Source: Camarhynchus parvulus
Lineage: Eukaryota > Chordata > Aves > Passeriformes > Thraupidae
DNA: 64,000 nucleotides
Assembly (NCBI RefSeq): GCF_901933205.1
Contig: NC_044601.1
Coordinates: forward strand, 44,861,376-44,925,375
Reading direction: 5' to 3'
Below, one piece after another: positions 13,531 to 24,376 of this stretch. How positions within the stretch are numbered: position 1 is the first letter of the stretch; every line of letters starts with the position of its first letter. The notes beneath the pieces were generated by a model. That model did not search any database and was not told the DNA's origin. It was given only the letters and a program-made list of their open reading frames with translations. The translations under genes and the position numbers were made by a program.

Positions 13531-16500
13531 ACATTAAATTTGAAAAATATCTCTAGAATAAAGCCATTTCTGTAGTTTATATGGAATCATATGCTGTTAT
13601 GCATTCAGAAATGAAATTTTTCTCACCTAGAGCTGCCATAGCCATATGCTTCTTTTCTTGACAGCAAATTATTCACTTCCTCAGTTCTAAAATTAAGCAT
13701 ACCAAAGAAATGAATGAAGCATATTAAATTGACTTACTGTACCTAAACACATTTTCTGGTTTATAAAATTTTTTTTCTAATCGGTATATTGAGGGAATGT
13801 TTTATTATTTTTCAGAAAGGATGTAGTACAAAGTTACAAACATGGGAAAGCAATCTTGAAAATTATATCTATGAAGAAAATTCTAAGCATAGGTTTTAAA
13901 GAAAGAAGAAGAAGCCCTTCTCCAAGTGGGTAGTAATGCAAATCTTGTGAGAAGAAACTTCAGTAACTCTTTCATTTATAATTGCAAGGGAAGTGAATAT
14001 ATTTATATTTGATGACTATAAATTCAATTTAAAGATGACAGGTGGAAAGGATGCTCCCCTCTCTGTGCAGAGAAACAAATAGGTTCACTAGAATGTAGTA
14101 TTTCCTATGGAGTAAGCACACTGCCTATTGAGCTCTGCAGCAAGCTGATGTCTAGGGAAATTATTTCCAACATGAAACTACTGATGATCCATGGGGTCAT
14201 GATAACTGATCACAGACATATAGGGAAGGAACAATGTAAGCCAGCAAAAACAAAGATGTAGCATTAAAAATGTAATGTTAAATTGTGCAAAAAAAGGGAA
14301 AAAAGGCCACATGAAAATTAGAGAGGTGACAGAAGTCAGTCAAAGTCTGTAGGAAAGAGTTTGCAGTAATGCCAGGAAATTGATAGAGTCTTAGGTCTGC
14401 AAAATTATTACAAGCTCCCCTTATGACAAGAGGATCTACATATAAACTAAATTCACCATCTGAATATGACAAGGGATGAGATATGAAAGAATATCTCAAG
14501 ACACCTAAAGAATCTTCTTAAAGAACAGAGAATTGCTTGGGACTTAAAACTACTATGTTAGTAACTTGGAGAAGAAAAATATGTTTTCACAGCATTGAAA
14601 GATTTCAAACTAGAAATGTTAGTGGTTAAATTTTTTATGCTTATATTTCTTTTTAACAAATTCCAGTATTCTAAAATTTTGCCCACTGTGGCTGCTCTTC
14701 CTTTCAACAACCAAAATTAGAAAATAGTACTGGATGAAGGTCATGGGAGCCTTTTACTGTAGGCCAGTGAAAGAGAGCCACAGACATTGCATAAGAATAG
14801 ATTAAGCATATATATTTTCTCTTTTGTAAATAAAAACATTATCTAATAACAGTGCTATGAAGATTGAAAAATACAGACAGCTGACTGTCATCCCTGATGG
14901 GGCACATTCCTTTCCTCAGCTCCCACATCTCCAAGGGAAGTGTGCAGAATGAAATACCACCCTGAGGGCATTTGTGTGTCTTCCTGGAAGTATCCTTTCC
15001 AAAGTCCAGGTTCTCAGAAGCATTGAAAAGGCATGTGGGATAGGACCACAGCTGCCATGTCCTCCTCACTCCTTTACCTTTGAAATGAAGTGAAAACCAG
15101 CCATATTAAATGTCCAAATATATGCAAAGGGAATGAAAGGCTATCATGTAACCTCCACCCTTCCTTTTATATCTACAATATGATCAGGTACAATTTATTC
15201 ACAAACAGTGAAATTACCATTGCTTTCCAGCTTCCACAGTGAGTTCAAGGGAGATTGTGCAATAAATGTCCTCAGTAATCTCTGGAATGGTTCTGGACAG
15301 CAGTCATAATGCCTCTGGAGATCAGGACGAAATACATTTCAAATCAAGAGCTCTGCTGCCATTAAGCCAAATTTAATGTCTCGTATATTGCAAATTAACT
15401 TAGCTTGGTTAACATCTGTTAAGGACTATGATATTTTATAAAAAGATATTTTGCCAGGGAAAGGTCAGTAAATCTATTCCTAAACATGTTTCCTCAGCAA
15501 GAATGTTGATAGCTTTTACTGGAATGCTTTCCAGCAATGCTTGTCCTTTGACAAAGTTCCAATATTCAAGTAAACTTAAGTCAAATTACTCATTCTTTTT
15601 TTGGGGGGCTTAAGGAGAGAGAAAGATTTTTTCCCTCATGCCTAACATGTTCATAATTCTGTCTTCCTTTTTTTAAAGCCAATTTTAATTCTGCGTTTCA
15701 TTTTTATTGGGAAGAAAAGAGAGTGATGCTTTTCAATTACAGTGATTCTGTCTTGCTAAAGAGATGCTATTAGACTTATCAAAGGTGGTTGCCACAGCAG
15801 TACTGTGATAACAGTTCTTTTGGAATTATTTTTCTGACTTAAACATAAGAATTGTATAAATACTTGACCTTATGATTATATCTAGGTGGATATTCCCATG
15901 TTTAAAAACTTGATGCCCTTGAAAAATTCAATTCTTTGTCCTTTTGATCTACACTGGGCACTGAATGAAATCCTAGTACCACATAAAATATGGGAATGGT
16001 GCCAATGCCTTTGATGAAGTCAGAATTATTTAGGGACTATGTCATAATTTTGTATTTACTATACAACTTTCCTGACTATCTAGAACCAGCTGTGACTTGA
16101 ATGCTGTAACATATTTTAAATTGCAATTGTGAAACATATATATTATCTTCTTTATATTTGTAAGCATAACAAAAAATCCCCCAACAATTTAAACAGAAGA
16201 AAAAAGCAACTTAAGTTTGTTTATAATACTGGGAGATTTGATAATATAGTTCTTATACTTATTGAAAGTTACATGTCATGCTATGTCATCATTTTAGCTT
16301 TTAGTACAAAGTTACTTGCAAACATGATATGCTGGAATGCAAACAATTGATTTCTCTATTTTTATGTCATCATGGCTAAGTACTTGGGATCATGTATCTT
16401 AATGGTTCAGTAATTCTATTTTTTCTTAATGCAGCATAATGTGTGAGAGGACAGACAAATGACAGCTGTGTGAAACCTGGCACAAATCTAGCTGACCTGT

Positions 16501-17116
16501 CTACAGATAGAATTTTATGGTTGGATTTTTTTTCATTCATTAAATGAAAATTCATTAAGCGGAGTTCTGAGAAAGAAATAAAATTATTATATTACTTGAG
16601 AAAAATACTGCAAGTATGCATTTTTATCAGAACTTTTAGGAGCATATACAGTTGTGTCCTTGGGTATCTCTTGTATTCAGAACCTTGAAAATACCTCTGA
16701 TAATTTTTAAAGTGTTTGGTATTCACTCTAGATGCCAAAGACAGTGCACTGTGTGTGGGACTTCCAGTTATCACACAAACCAGTAACCTCTGCAATTTCT
16801 AGGCCACTCTTTCCCCAAATCTTTTAGTCAAAGACTCTCATAAAAAAATTAGTGGCATTCCAGAGCACTTATTCAGCATCCCATTCCTGTCACCACCTGT
16901 GCTTTTCCCTGCCAGCTGTACTGCTGGTGCTAAGAGAACTCTCAGCCAGCCAGGCTGACCAGGCAGGCAGGCAGACAGGAGCAGCACTGCAGACAGGTCT
17001 GCCCAGGCTCCCCAGCACACCTGTCTGAGGAGCAAATGCAACAATGTCCAGGCTGCTTCTCCAGGCCAAAACAACTTCACCAAGTATACTCCATCATTTG
17101 CAAAACGGTGCTTTCA
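13531..17116. other. AT-rich intergenic DNA, no gene recognised
   Basis: No gene or clear transposon is visible. There is a more GC-rich patch at about 16900-17050 with a short (GGCA)n run, CAGGCAGGCAGGCAGACAGG, whose origin I cannot assign. Confidence 0.5.
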
Positions 17117-17212
17117 TAAAATCACAGAATCATGCAATAGTTTGTATTGGAAGGGACCTTTAAAAGTCATCCTGTCCAGCCCTCCTGCAACGAGCAGGGG
17201 CATCTTCAACTA
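17117..17212 (-). mobile_element. CR1 3' tail fragment
   Basis: A short inverted CR1 3' end: AATCACAGAATCATGCAATA, then a TTGGAAGGGACCTTTAAAAG stretch and the CATCCTGTCCAGCCCTCCTG segment. About 95 bp survive. This is a heavily 5'-truncated, inert copy. Confidence 0.85.
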
Positions 17213-19325
17213 AACTTAAGTGAGGCATAATAATTTTTGGTTCCTGTTGTTACCATAGGCATTATCTTGAATAATTATAGAAATGGGCATTAAAATAAGC
17301 AACCTCTCAAAATCTCATGGAAGATCTCCATTTCCTATACAGTTTTCAATTAAGTTGACATCCAATTGTAAAAATCAGTAATTTAAATATTTCTGAATTT
17401 GTAGTTGTCATGCATCATAATTCTGAATGTAAAACTTAAATCATCACACGCAAGTAACTGAAAATATGAGAAAATCCTACCCTAAAACTTGACCCAAACA
17501 AACAAATAAAACTACTGAAGATTAATAGTCTTGTTGTTGAATTATGTTGAAATTAAGCTCTTTTTAGGCTTAGGTTCTAACAATTCATAAAAATGGTAAT
17601 CAAGGAATAACAAATTAAGTTATAGAACTCTTTATCACAAGAAAGAACTAGCTAAAGTAAAAAGGAAATTAGAGACTTGGCAATACTTCTCTTCCCTTTC
17701 TCTGAGTCCTTATTCCCAGTTATTCCCAGCTTCACTGCTCACAAATCTTAGACACCTACCTGACATCTTCACTAATTAACTCTAGTTATTTTCTATAATT
17801 TTTTCATCTTTTTTAAATTAGCTGATCTCTAACCTCTCATAATATTTTCCTTCAATCTCTAGCCCAACTATCTCGGAGATAACTCACATCCTGACCCTCA
17901 CTATTGGTTAAAGTAGTCACTGGCATTGATCCTGAAAAGAGGAAAAGGTGCTTTCAGCACTCTTACTGCTGTTGCCTCCACTCCCTGTAAAGACAAAAGC
18001 AAGAGGACTATGCCTGTGTCTGTACAGCACTCTGTAAATTTTGTCATCCCCACAAAACAAATCTTTGACCAGTAAGCGCTTACATCTTCTCTGCTGGTTC
18101 TACTATTCTATGCTCATGGCAAAGTAGTTGGAAAATAAAGTCACAATGAAAACAGATTACATTCTTCATGCAGCTTATTCAGGTCCTTCAAATATCTCCA
18201 AGGATTTCTTCTCAGAATTCCTGCTGTTTCCAGATGGACAAACTAATTTCATGAAACATGAATCAAAGGTTTCAGTGTTCCATTGAAAAAACTTCAGTGG
18301 CCAACCAAAAACAACATGAAGATTTCAGAAAATGTTCATAAATAATTTTCTCTTAAAAAAGGTACCTAGACAGATGATAACGGTTCTTTTGTCTGCAACT
18401 GCTAATGACCTTGATTTATGTGTTGATGGCCTGCTTCACAATTTTTTTCCCATTCATTTATTTAACATGGCAGTTTTCAACCCTTCTGACCTTCAGCTAG
18501 CCCAATGAAATATATACTTTAAAGCATATATTTAATTTGTTTTAAAGTTTAAACACATTATAATCAATACAATTTGACATTTATTCCAGAACATTTATAT
18601 TTTAAATTCCACTTAACATGTACTTGGCGTGCTATGACTAATACCAGAGAAATGGCTGATGTAGATTGCTTCAGGCAATAACAGCTTTAGTTGCTACTGC
18701 TAAATTTATCTTCAGTTGTGAAGCAAAACCTTTAGGAAAGCAGCTTATTCCTTTGTAGTGATACAAAATAGAAACTAAGTTGAAAAATATCTCAACAGTT
18801 AACATTAAACACCATCTTGCGAGTATGTAATTGAAAAAATATTTTTAGCTAAAAAAATTATCAAATACCTACAAGCAATGACACAAACACAAAAAAAATT
18901 ATATGTAAATTCTCTTAACATTGAGTCCCCATAAGAACAAAGATAGTTCATGAAAGTCACTAAAAATAAATACTCTTTGAATAGGCAAAATAGCAGTGAT
19001 ATTTTCAGATTCTTGCAAACCAGGAAAAACTTAAGTTTGTAACTGCACATACTGAAAATCTATTCAAAAATTTTGTCTATTATATTAATTAATCATGCCT
19101 ATGAAATCAATTAAGTAATTTGTGTTATTTCTGTCTGACCAGCAAAGCTGGTTAATCCTGTATTTCTAACATTTAGTGACAAGATCATGGACAAGATTAT
19201 CTACTTACCTTCTTACTTATGCTTCCAAAATATGTAAATTGCATAGTGTTGAACAAATCCTGCTTTATTTTATGATAGGAATTAACTGTACATGAATATG
19301 TATATTTTAATTTACTACTTAAATA
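17213..19325. other. AT-rich intergenic DNA, no gene recognised
   Basis: I see no gene, RNA gene or recognisable transposon in this 2.1 kb. The short open frames look like chance. Confidence 0.5.
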
Positions 19326-19584
19326 TTCCTTCCTTCCTTCCTTCCTTCCTTCCTTCCTTCCTTCCTTCCTTCCTTCCTTCCTTCCTTCCTTCCTTCCTTC
19401 CTTCCTTCCTTCCTTCCTTCCTTCCTTCCTTCCTTCCTTCCTTCCTTCCTTCCTTCCTTCCTTCCTTCCTTCCTTCCTTCCTTCCTTCCTTCCTTCCTTC
19501 CTTCCTTCCTTCCTTCCTTCCTTCCTTCCTTCCTTCCTTCCTTCCTTCCTTCCCTCCCTCCCTCCCTCCCTCCCTCCCTCCCTC
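19326..19584. repeat. Long (TTCC)n / (TCCC)n polypyrimidine microsatellite
   Basis: About 226 bp of uninterrupted TTCC units (about 56 copies) run directly into about eight TCCC units ending near 19584. The + strand is pure pyrimidine and the complement pure purine across about 258 bp. The GC-richer block at one end suggests a single T-to-C change that was then copied by slippage. The peptide frames through it (repeated PSFL or KEGR) are artefacts of the repeat. Confidence 0.97.
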
Positions 19585-20502
19585 AGGCTATAAGGAAGCC
19601 TTGGAGACACAATTTAGCACCATTCACACTGGTATAAGGAATTCAATTTGCCCACTGGTTGGTACACATTTCCCTACAGTTTTTGGCTCTACTGTCTAGA
19701 GGCGCAACACTAGGTAGCACCCCTTCATTTTGCTCTCAGAAAGGGCTTTTGTAAAGTGCCCACAGAACTTCAGCTGTAGCACAATCACTGGATAATTTGG
19801 GAAAAGTGTCAGAAACTAAAGCACAAAAAGCGTACAGCAGCTGGACGTTGATTGAAAAAAAAAAAAGACAAATTCATACTCTTTTCAAATTAATCTTGAG
19901 ATAGAGTGTCAGGTTTCCAGAAGAAGTAGTTCTATTATCAGACTTAACAAGGTAAGAAACATCACAATACAAGGAAGAATATGTAAAAATGCCTTTTCTT
20001 CACATTTTGTGGAGAGTCACACATTTTGCCACATTAGATGCTCACCCTTCACCTGTAAACATATTAAGTAATTTCAGTACTACAGTACATTAATCAGACA
20101 TCAGAGTCCATGAGCATACTTAACTGAGCAAGACAACTAAGAAAGACCAGAACAAATGCTGGATTTATTTTCCCATCTAAGTAAGAGGTAAAACTGCAGG
20201 TAAAACTGCTGTCAAATGGCCATTTTGAGAAACCACCAAAAAACCTGGTGGATACTTTGTCCATTTCCACATGTCACAGATCTTCATTGTGACACCAAAT
20301 TCAAACATAGTGCCCAAAGCCAGGTTCTCGTCCACCTCTGACCTGAAAAAGGCCACCAAAAAAGCAGTTTGGCAATTGGAGATTGTGATGTACAACAGCA
20401 GCGTGACCACAGTGACTTCTCTGTCCCCTTTAGAGGAATATTTGAGTAGCTGACTATGCTGCTTTTGTAGCTTTCTTGTACTATGGTTTAAAATAGCTGT
20501 TT
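19585..20502. other. Intergenic DNA, no gene recognised
   Basis: This unique-looking sequence lies between the tetranucleotide tract and the solo LTR. No gene or repeat family is recognised. Confidence 0.5.
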
Positions 20503-21771
20503 GAGGTTGTCATGGTTTGACACTGGCACAATGCCAGTGCTCCATGAAAATATACTTCTCTGGTGTTTGCTGTGAGATGTGACTAGGAAATAAGCAAAGC
20601 AGGCTTCTACTTTAGAAAAAAAGTTTATTAACTAAACTACAAAAGGAAAAAAACTACACACACACACACACGCACACACACACTTGGAAAATGAAAACTC
20701 TACAAAAAGCATTTCCTCCTCCCCCCATTACATTTCTAATACATCTTCTAAATTTTAAGTCTCTATCTATCACTCTGTAAATACTCAATTTCAGTCCATC
20801 AAGAGGAGAGGAGTCTTTCTTGGGGCCATGGTGACTTCTTCTTTGCATGCTCAGCGCTCTCACTACTGGACATGGAACAGATCTGCTTCAAGGGTTATCT
20901 TTTTAAGGGTGCTTTGACTAGTTCTAAAAAAAGCACAGTTTCTTCTTACTCTCGGGACCTCTTGTCCCCCCCATACTTGTCTACCCCCTGGGGCTGGGGG
21001 GTCTCCAAAACTGAACTTTCTCAGTTCTGAGCCACCGCCTCCCCCCTGCATGCAGCCTCTGTGTCGTGAGGAAGCATGGTTCTGTCCATGGCTGTACCAA
21101 AAAGAGTCTAGCAACCAGCTACTCCATCATCTCTTTCCGGCCTCTTCTTTACTCTCCCAGCCTCACTCACTGCTCCGACTGTCATTCTCTTGCCCATTTC
21201 TTCTTTATCATCCACTCCATCTCCCCTCCGGGAAAGGTCTAAATGCTCTGTGAGGTCTTCATTGTCTAGAAAGGGGTTAACAAACTCTTGCACGCGGCCA
21301 GGCTCCTTCCCTGCTGCACTCCCCCCTTCCCCCTCTTTCTCTACAGGCCGATATCACTTCAAGGCCACAGGCCCGTACCAGCTTTCTCTCTCTCATCTTC
21401 TAGCTGGGGGGGGGGGGGCTGCCCAAATCCTCTCGGCCTCTCTCCCTCTGTCTCTCCTGGGGGGGGGCTGCCCAACGCCTCCTGGTGCCCCCACCACTTT
21501 TCTATCTTGAGGGGTCAGGCCTACCTCTGCCGGGCCACAGGTTTCCCATCCCCCGCCCAGCTCGAAGCCGGGCAGGGGAGGCCTTGCCTCTTTGCTGGCC
21601 GGAAATCAAAGAGAGAGCCCAAGGGAGTGCTCTGCTTCTAACCCCTGTGTTCTCAGAGGCGCATCCACCCTCAGTGGCCAAGCCTGGTGTCAATTTAAAA
21701 TCTGAACACTTATTGGCCTCTGGCTACTCTATTCTCAGAAAACCTGCTTCCTGTAAACCCACGACAGAGGT
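20503..21771. repeat. 5-bp target-site duplication (GAGGT) flanking the LTR
   Basis: GAGGT at 20503-20507 is repeated exactly at 21767-21771, immediately outside the LTR termini. A 5-bp duplication is characteristic of ERVL-type integration, whereas 4 bp and 6 bp are usual for ERV1 and ERVK. Its perfect preservation marks the insertion boundaries. Confidence 0.85.
20508..21766 (-). mobile_element. Solo LTR of an endogenous retrovirus, ERVL-like
   Basis: This 1,259-bp element starts TGTCATGGTTTGAC and ends CCCACGACA, so it has the TG...CA ends and short inverted termini (TGTC/GACA) of an LTR. It is flanked by identical 5-bp duplications. No internal retroviral sequence adjoins it, so it is a solo LTR left by LTR-LTR recombination. 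AAAGTTTATTAACT near 20621 reads as AATAAA on the minus strand, which suggests minus orientation. It contains a short (CA)n run at about 20656-20683 and C/G homopolymer-rich segments, including a G13-type run near 21406-21418. The long open frames in 21,050-21,800 arise from this C/T-rich composition and are not genes. Confidence 0.88.
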
Positions 21772-23197
21772 ACCAGAACATGCACCACAATTTGAGTATT
21801 TGTAGCTCTCCTCTCCATACCAAATAAACCCTGTTACCATGAACTCACTCCCACATCTTTGGGCAGACAGCTGGGCCAGAAACAGTATTGCAACTCATTT
21901 TAAATTATGTGTGTGGGCTGGACCAACCAGTATGTTGGTACTGATGAACTGGCAGGATGTCAAACAGGCAGAAACTATCCCTTCCTTTGATCAGTTCCAA
22001 CATTTCCTCATAAGCACAGCCCCTCTTCTGATGGCTCCCTCCTGTTTTATCTCATGACTTGGACTTTGTTATCTTTTGGAGACCCTCATGTGTCAGTTAG
22101 ATTTGACTGCAGCTGACTAACACGTTGAAAACTATCAGAAAGAGAATAGCAGAGGATTGGGCATCCAGGCAGACCATGATTACATAGAATCTTTTCAGAA
22201 GGCAAACAGGCCAGGAATTTGCCAGTAGATTGCTGACAAAGGTGTAAGTAAGCCATAAGACATATGTTCTGTACTCAGGAAGGCTGAACTTTAGAAGATA
22301 CAGCCCCACATACCTACTTTCCTGTTGGCTCAGAGATTTTGAGATAATGAATTTACAATGACTGTTGCAGGTGTAAGTATTAAGGTTTAAATCACAATTC
22401 AGTATATAACTATATTACAATCTGCTCATAACAATACACAGTAAAATATTATTCAAGAAAATAATATTTAATTTGACTGTGGGCAGGAGCTTCAATAGAA
22501 GGAAGAAGCATTTTGAATGTGCATATAACAGATCTTCCTGCATGAGATCTTCCTTCAGCACATAGTACGGAAGTGTTAATATTTGCAAGATTACCAAACA
22601 GATCTTATGAAAATGAACAAATTGAGGTAACTGTTGGAGTAATGGACAATGAATGTATTATGAGTATAAAATTCTGGTGTTCAGACCAGTTGTGTTTTCA
22701 AGTTTTCCTTTGCAATAATTAGGAAACATAGTGCGGTGCAATACTAGAGCTGAACTTGCGCAGCAACATTGGACTGCTGACTTAGACAAGTGGCTGGGAA
22801 GCCCCGTTTATGGAAGGCACTGTCAAAAGCTTTTGTTGTTGTGCAATCACAGCAGCATGTGGGGTTGTGGAAGGGTATGTGTATGCCAAAGAGGCAGACT
22901 GAGAGGATTGTTTTAACGAGGATTGAGAGAAGACCATGAGTTCCAAGAGCAGAAGACACACAACGGGACCACAAGCAAAGTTTGTCTCAAGAACGTGCTT
23001 TTCTAAATGGCCTATAAGCTTTAGAAATCAGGTCAAAATTATCAGCTTTCACTGTTGAATAAAAATGTAGCTAATGCTTACAGTCAAGGAGATAGGACTG
23101 CTGCACAATTAGAGATTGCTACTGTTACGTGTTGGGACGCCCACAGCCATGAACAAATGTGCAGTGGTCTTCTTGCCACGACAACTGGCCACACATC
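21772..23197. other. Intergenic DNA, no gene recognised
   Basis: Unique-looking intergenic sequence between the solo LTR and a CR1 fragment. No exon, RNA gene or repeat family is recognised. Confidence 0.5.
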
Positions 23198-23560
23198 AAA
23201 GAATTATAGAATACAGTGGTTTGGGTTGGGAGTACTCTCCTCTGGACCTGATCCAACAGGTCCGTGCCTTTCTGGCATGAGGGCTCCAGAGCTGGATATA
23301 GAAGCCAGAGGGGAAGAATCACCTTCCTCAACCTGCTGGCCTTATGATTTTTGACGCAACCCAGTATGCAATTGTCTTTCTGGGCTGTAAATGCACCTTG
23401 CCAGATCATGTCCTGCTTCTCATACACCAGTACTGCCAAGTCCTTTTTCAGAGGGCTGCTGTCAATCCATTCACTCAATCCATTGGGAAGACCCTGCGTA
23501 TGCACTTGCATTACCTGCCTAAGATGAAAGCCAGGATACTGTACCTTTACCCTCAGCCTC
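23198..23560 (-). mobile_element. CR1 LINE fragment with internal deletion, next to CpG island
   Basis: The inverted CR1 tail (AATTATAGAATACAGTGGTT, then GGGTTGG) jumps directly to the segment CTCTCCTCTGGACCTGATCC, which normally lies several hundred bases further in, so an internal block is missing. It continues through the region around CTTTCTGGGCTGTAAATGCA and the GTCAATCCATTCACTC segment to about 23560. The reverse-transcriptase tail is recognisable on the minus strand (23125-23562) but broken. Its inner end lies about 50 bp from the CpG island, so it marks the outer limit of the promoter. Confidence 0.88.
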
Positions 23561-23599
23561 ATTTTTTATTTTCTGTTCTTTTTTTTTTGGCTCATGCGT

Positions 23600-24140
23600 C
23601 AGACACTTCCTGTAGAGCAGCTGCGGCCGGAGGGCTGCAGGCGTGAGGGGCTGCGGGTAGAGGGGGTCGGCCTGGGGAGCCTGGCGGAGCCCAGGGAAAG
23701 GATTCCTGTGAGGAGCCCGTTAGTGCTGACGGGCCACGGCCGGGACCGCGAGGGGCCCGGCGCGCCGTGGCGGCCATTTCACCGCCGCTCCATCCCGCCC
23801 GCCGTTGCCAGGGTGAGCGGGGCAGCGGCGCCCCCGCCCCCGGCCCCGCCCCGCGGCCAATCGAGGGGCGGCGGCGGCCGAGCGAGGCTCCCTTTGTTCA
23901 GCCATTTCGGGGGCCGGAGCGGCGCCGCGCGGAGCTGTGGAGGGAGAGGTCGGGCCGCTCCCTCGCCACTCCCCTGCCGCCGGGCTCTGGGATGGTGTGG
24001 GTATGTGTCCGGGTTGTGAGGGGCGGGGTGGGACGTCCCATCCCCGGTTAGTCGCCAGCACCGCCGCGTGTCCCGGCCGGTGTCAGGGGCCTCCGCGCTG
24101 CTGTTCGGCGGGGAGCCGTGGAGACTCGGCCGTGGGCTGC
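23600..24140 (+). promoter_or_regulatory. TNPO1: CpG island, candidate upstream TNPO1 promoter
   Basis: GC and CpG density rise abruptly at about 23615 from AT-rich surroundings. There is no TATA box. Visible elements are CCGCCCC-type GC boxes at about 23834-23852, a CCAAT box (23857-23861), a GGGGCGG GC box (23865-23871) and two GCCATTT motifs (about 23773 and 23901) that resemble YY1 sites. A CCAAT-GC-box pair followed about 130 bp later by an ATG and a splice donor is a normal housekeeping promoter and first-exon layout. The orientation is inferred from that order. A divergent transcript cannot be excluded. Confidence 0.65.
23992..24000 (+). CDS. TNPO1: Transportin-1, candidate first coding mini-exon (MVW)
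   Basis: ATG GTG TGG is followed immediately by GTATGT, a reasonable splice donor, in phase 0. Human transportin-1 has a long isoform whose N-terminus begins MVW and carries eight extra residues before MEYEW. Joining this mini-exon to the acceptor at 41306-41307 gives [11 protein letters not shown], in frame and with no stop. The extension would be six residues, not eight, so the donor or acceptor could differ slightly from my choice. The 5' untranslated part of the exon would lie in the CpG island just upstream. I infer this from promoter context, the tripeptide and the donor. There is no transcript evidence. Confidence 0.5.
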
Positions 24141-24158
24141 CTCGGCCGCTCGTACTGG

Positions 24159-24376
24159 GGATGGATGGATGGATGGATGGATGGATGGATGGATGGATGG
24201 ATGGATGGATGGATGGATGGATGGATGGATGGATGGATGGATGGATGGATGGATGGATGGATGGATGGATGGATGGATGGATGGATGGATGGATGGATGG
24301 ATGGATGGATGGATGGATGGATGGATGGATGGATGGATGGATGGATGGATGGATGGATGGATGGATGGATGGATGG
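24159..24376. repeat. (ATGG)n microsatellite, about 54 copies
   Basis: An uninterrupted 4-bp array of about 216 bp lies at the downstream edge of the CpG island, about 160 bp after the proposed donor. All three forward frames read the repeating tetrapeptide WMDG and the reverse reads HPSI. These are repeat artefacts. The lack of interruptions suggests it is young and length-variable. The assembled length may be unreliable. Confidence 0.97.

Noticed and set aside
19197..19699. Open frames of about 135 codons on both strands (repeated PSFL / KEGR).
   Set aside because: They are translations of the tetranucleotide repeat.
21050..21805. Several open frames of about 60-117 codons.
   Set aside because: They lie wholly or mostly within the C/T-rich solo LTR and overlap each other on both strands. 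None resembles a retroviral or host protein.
1..23600. Exons of ZNF366, the gene next to TNPO1 in mammals.
   Set aside because: No C2H2 zinc-finger linker or finger sequence is visible in any frame. If synteny holds, the gene lies further upstream.
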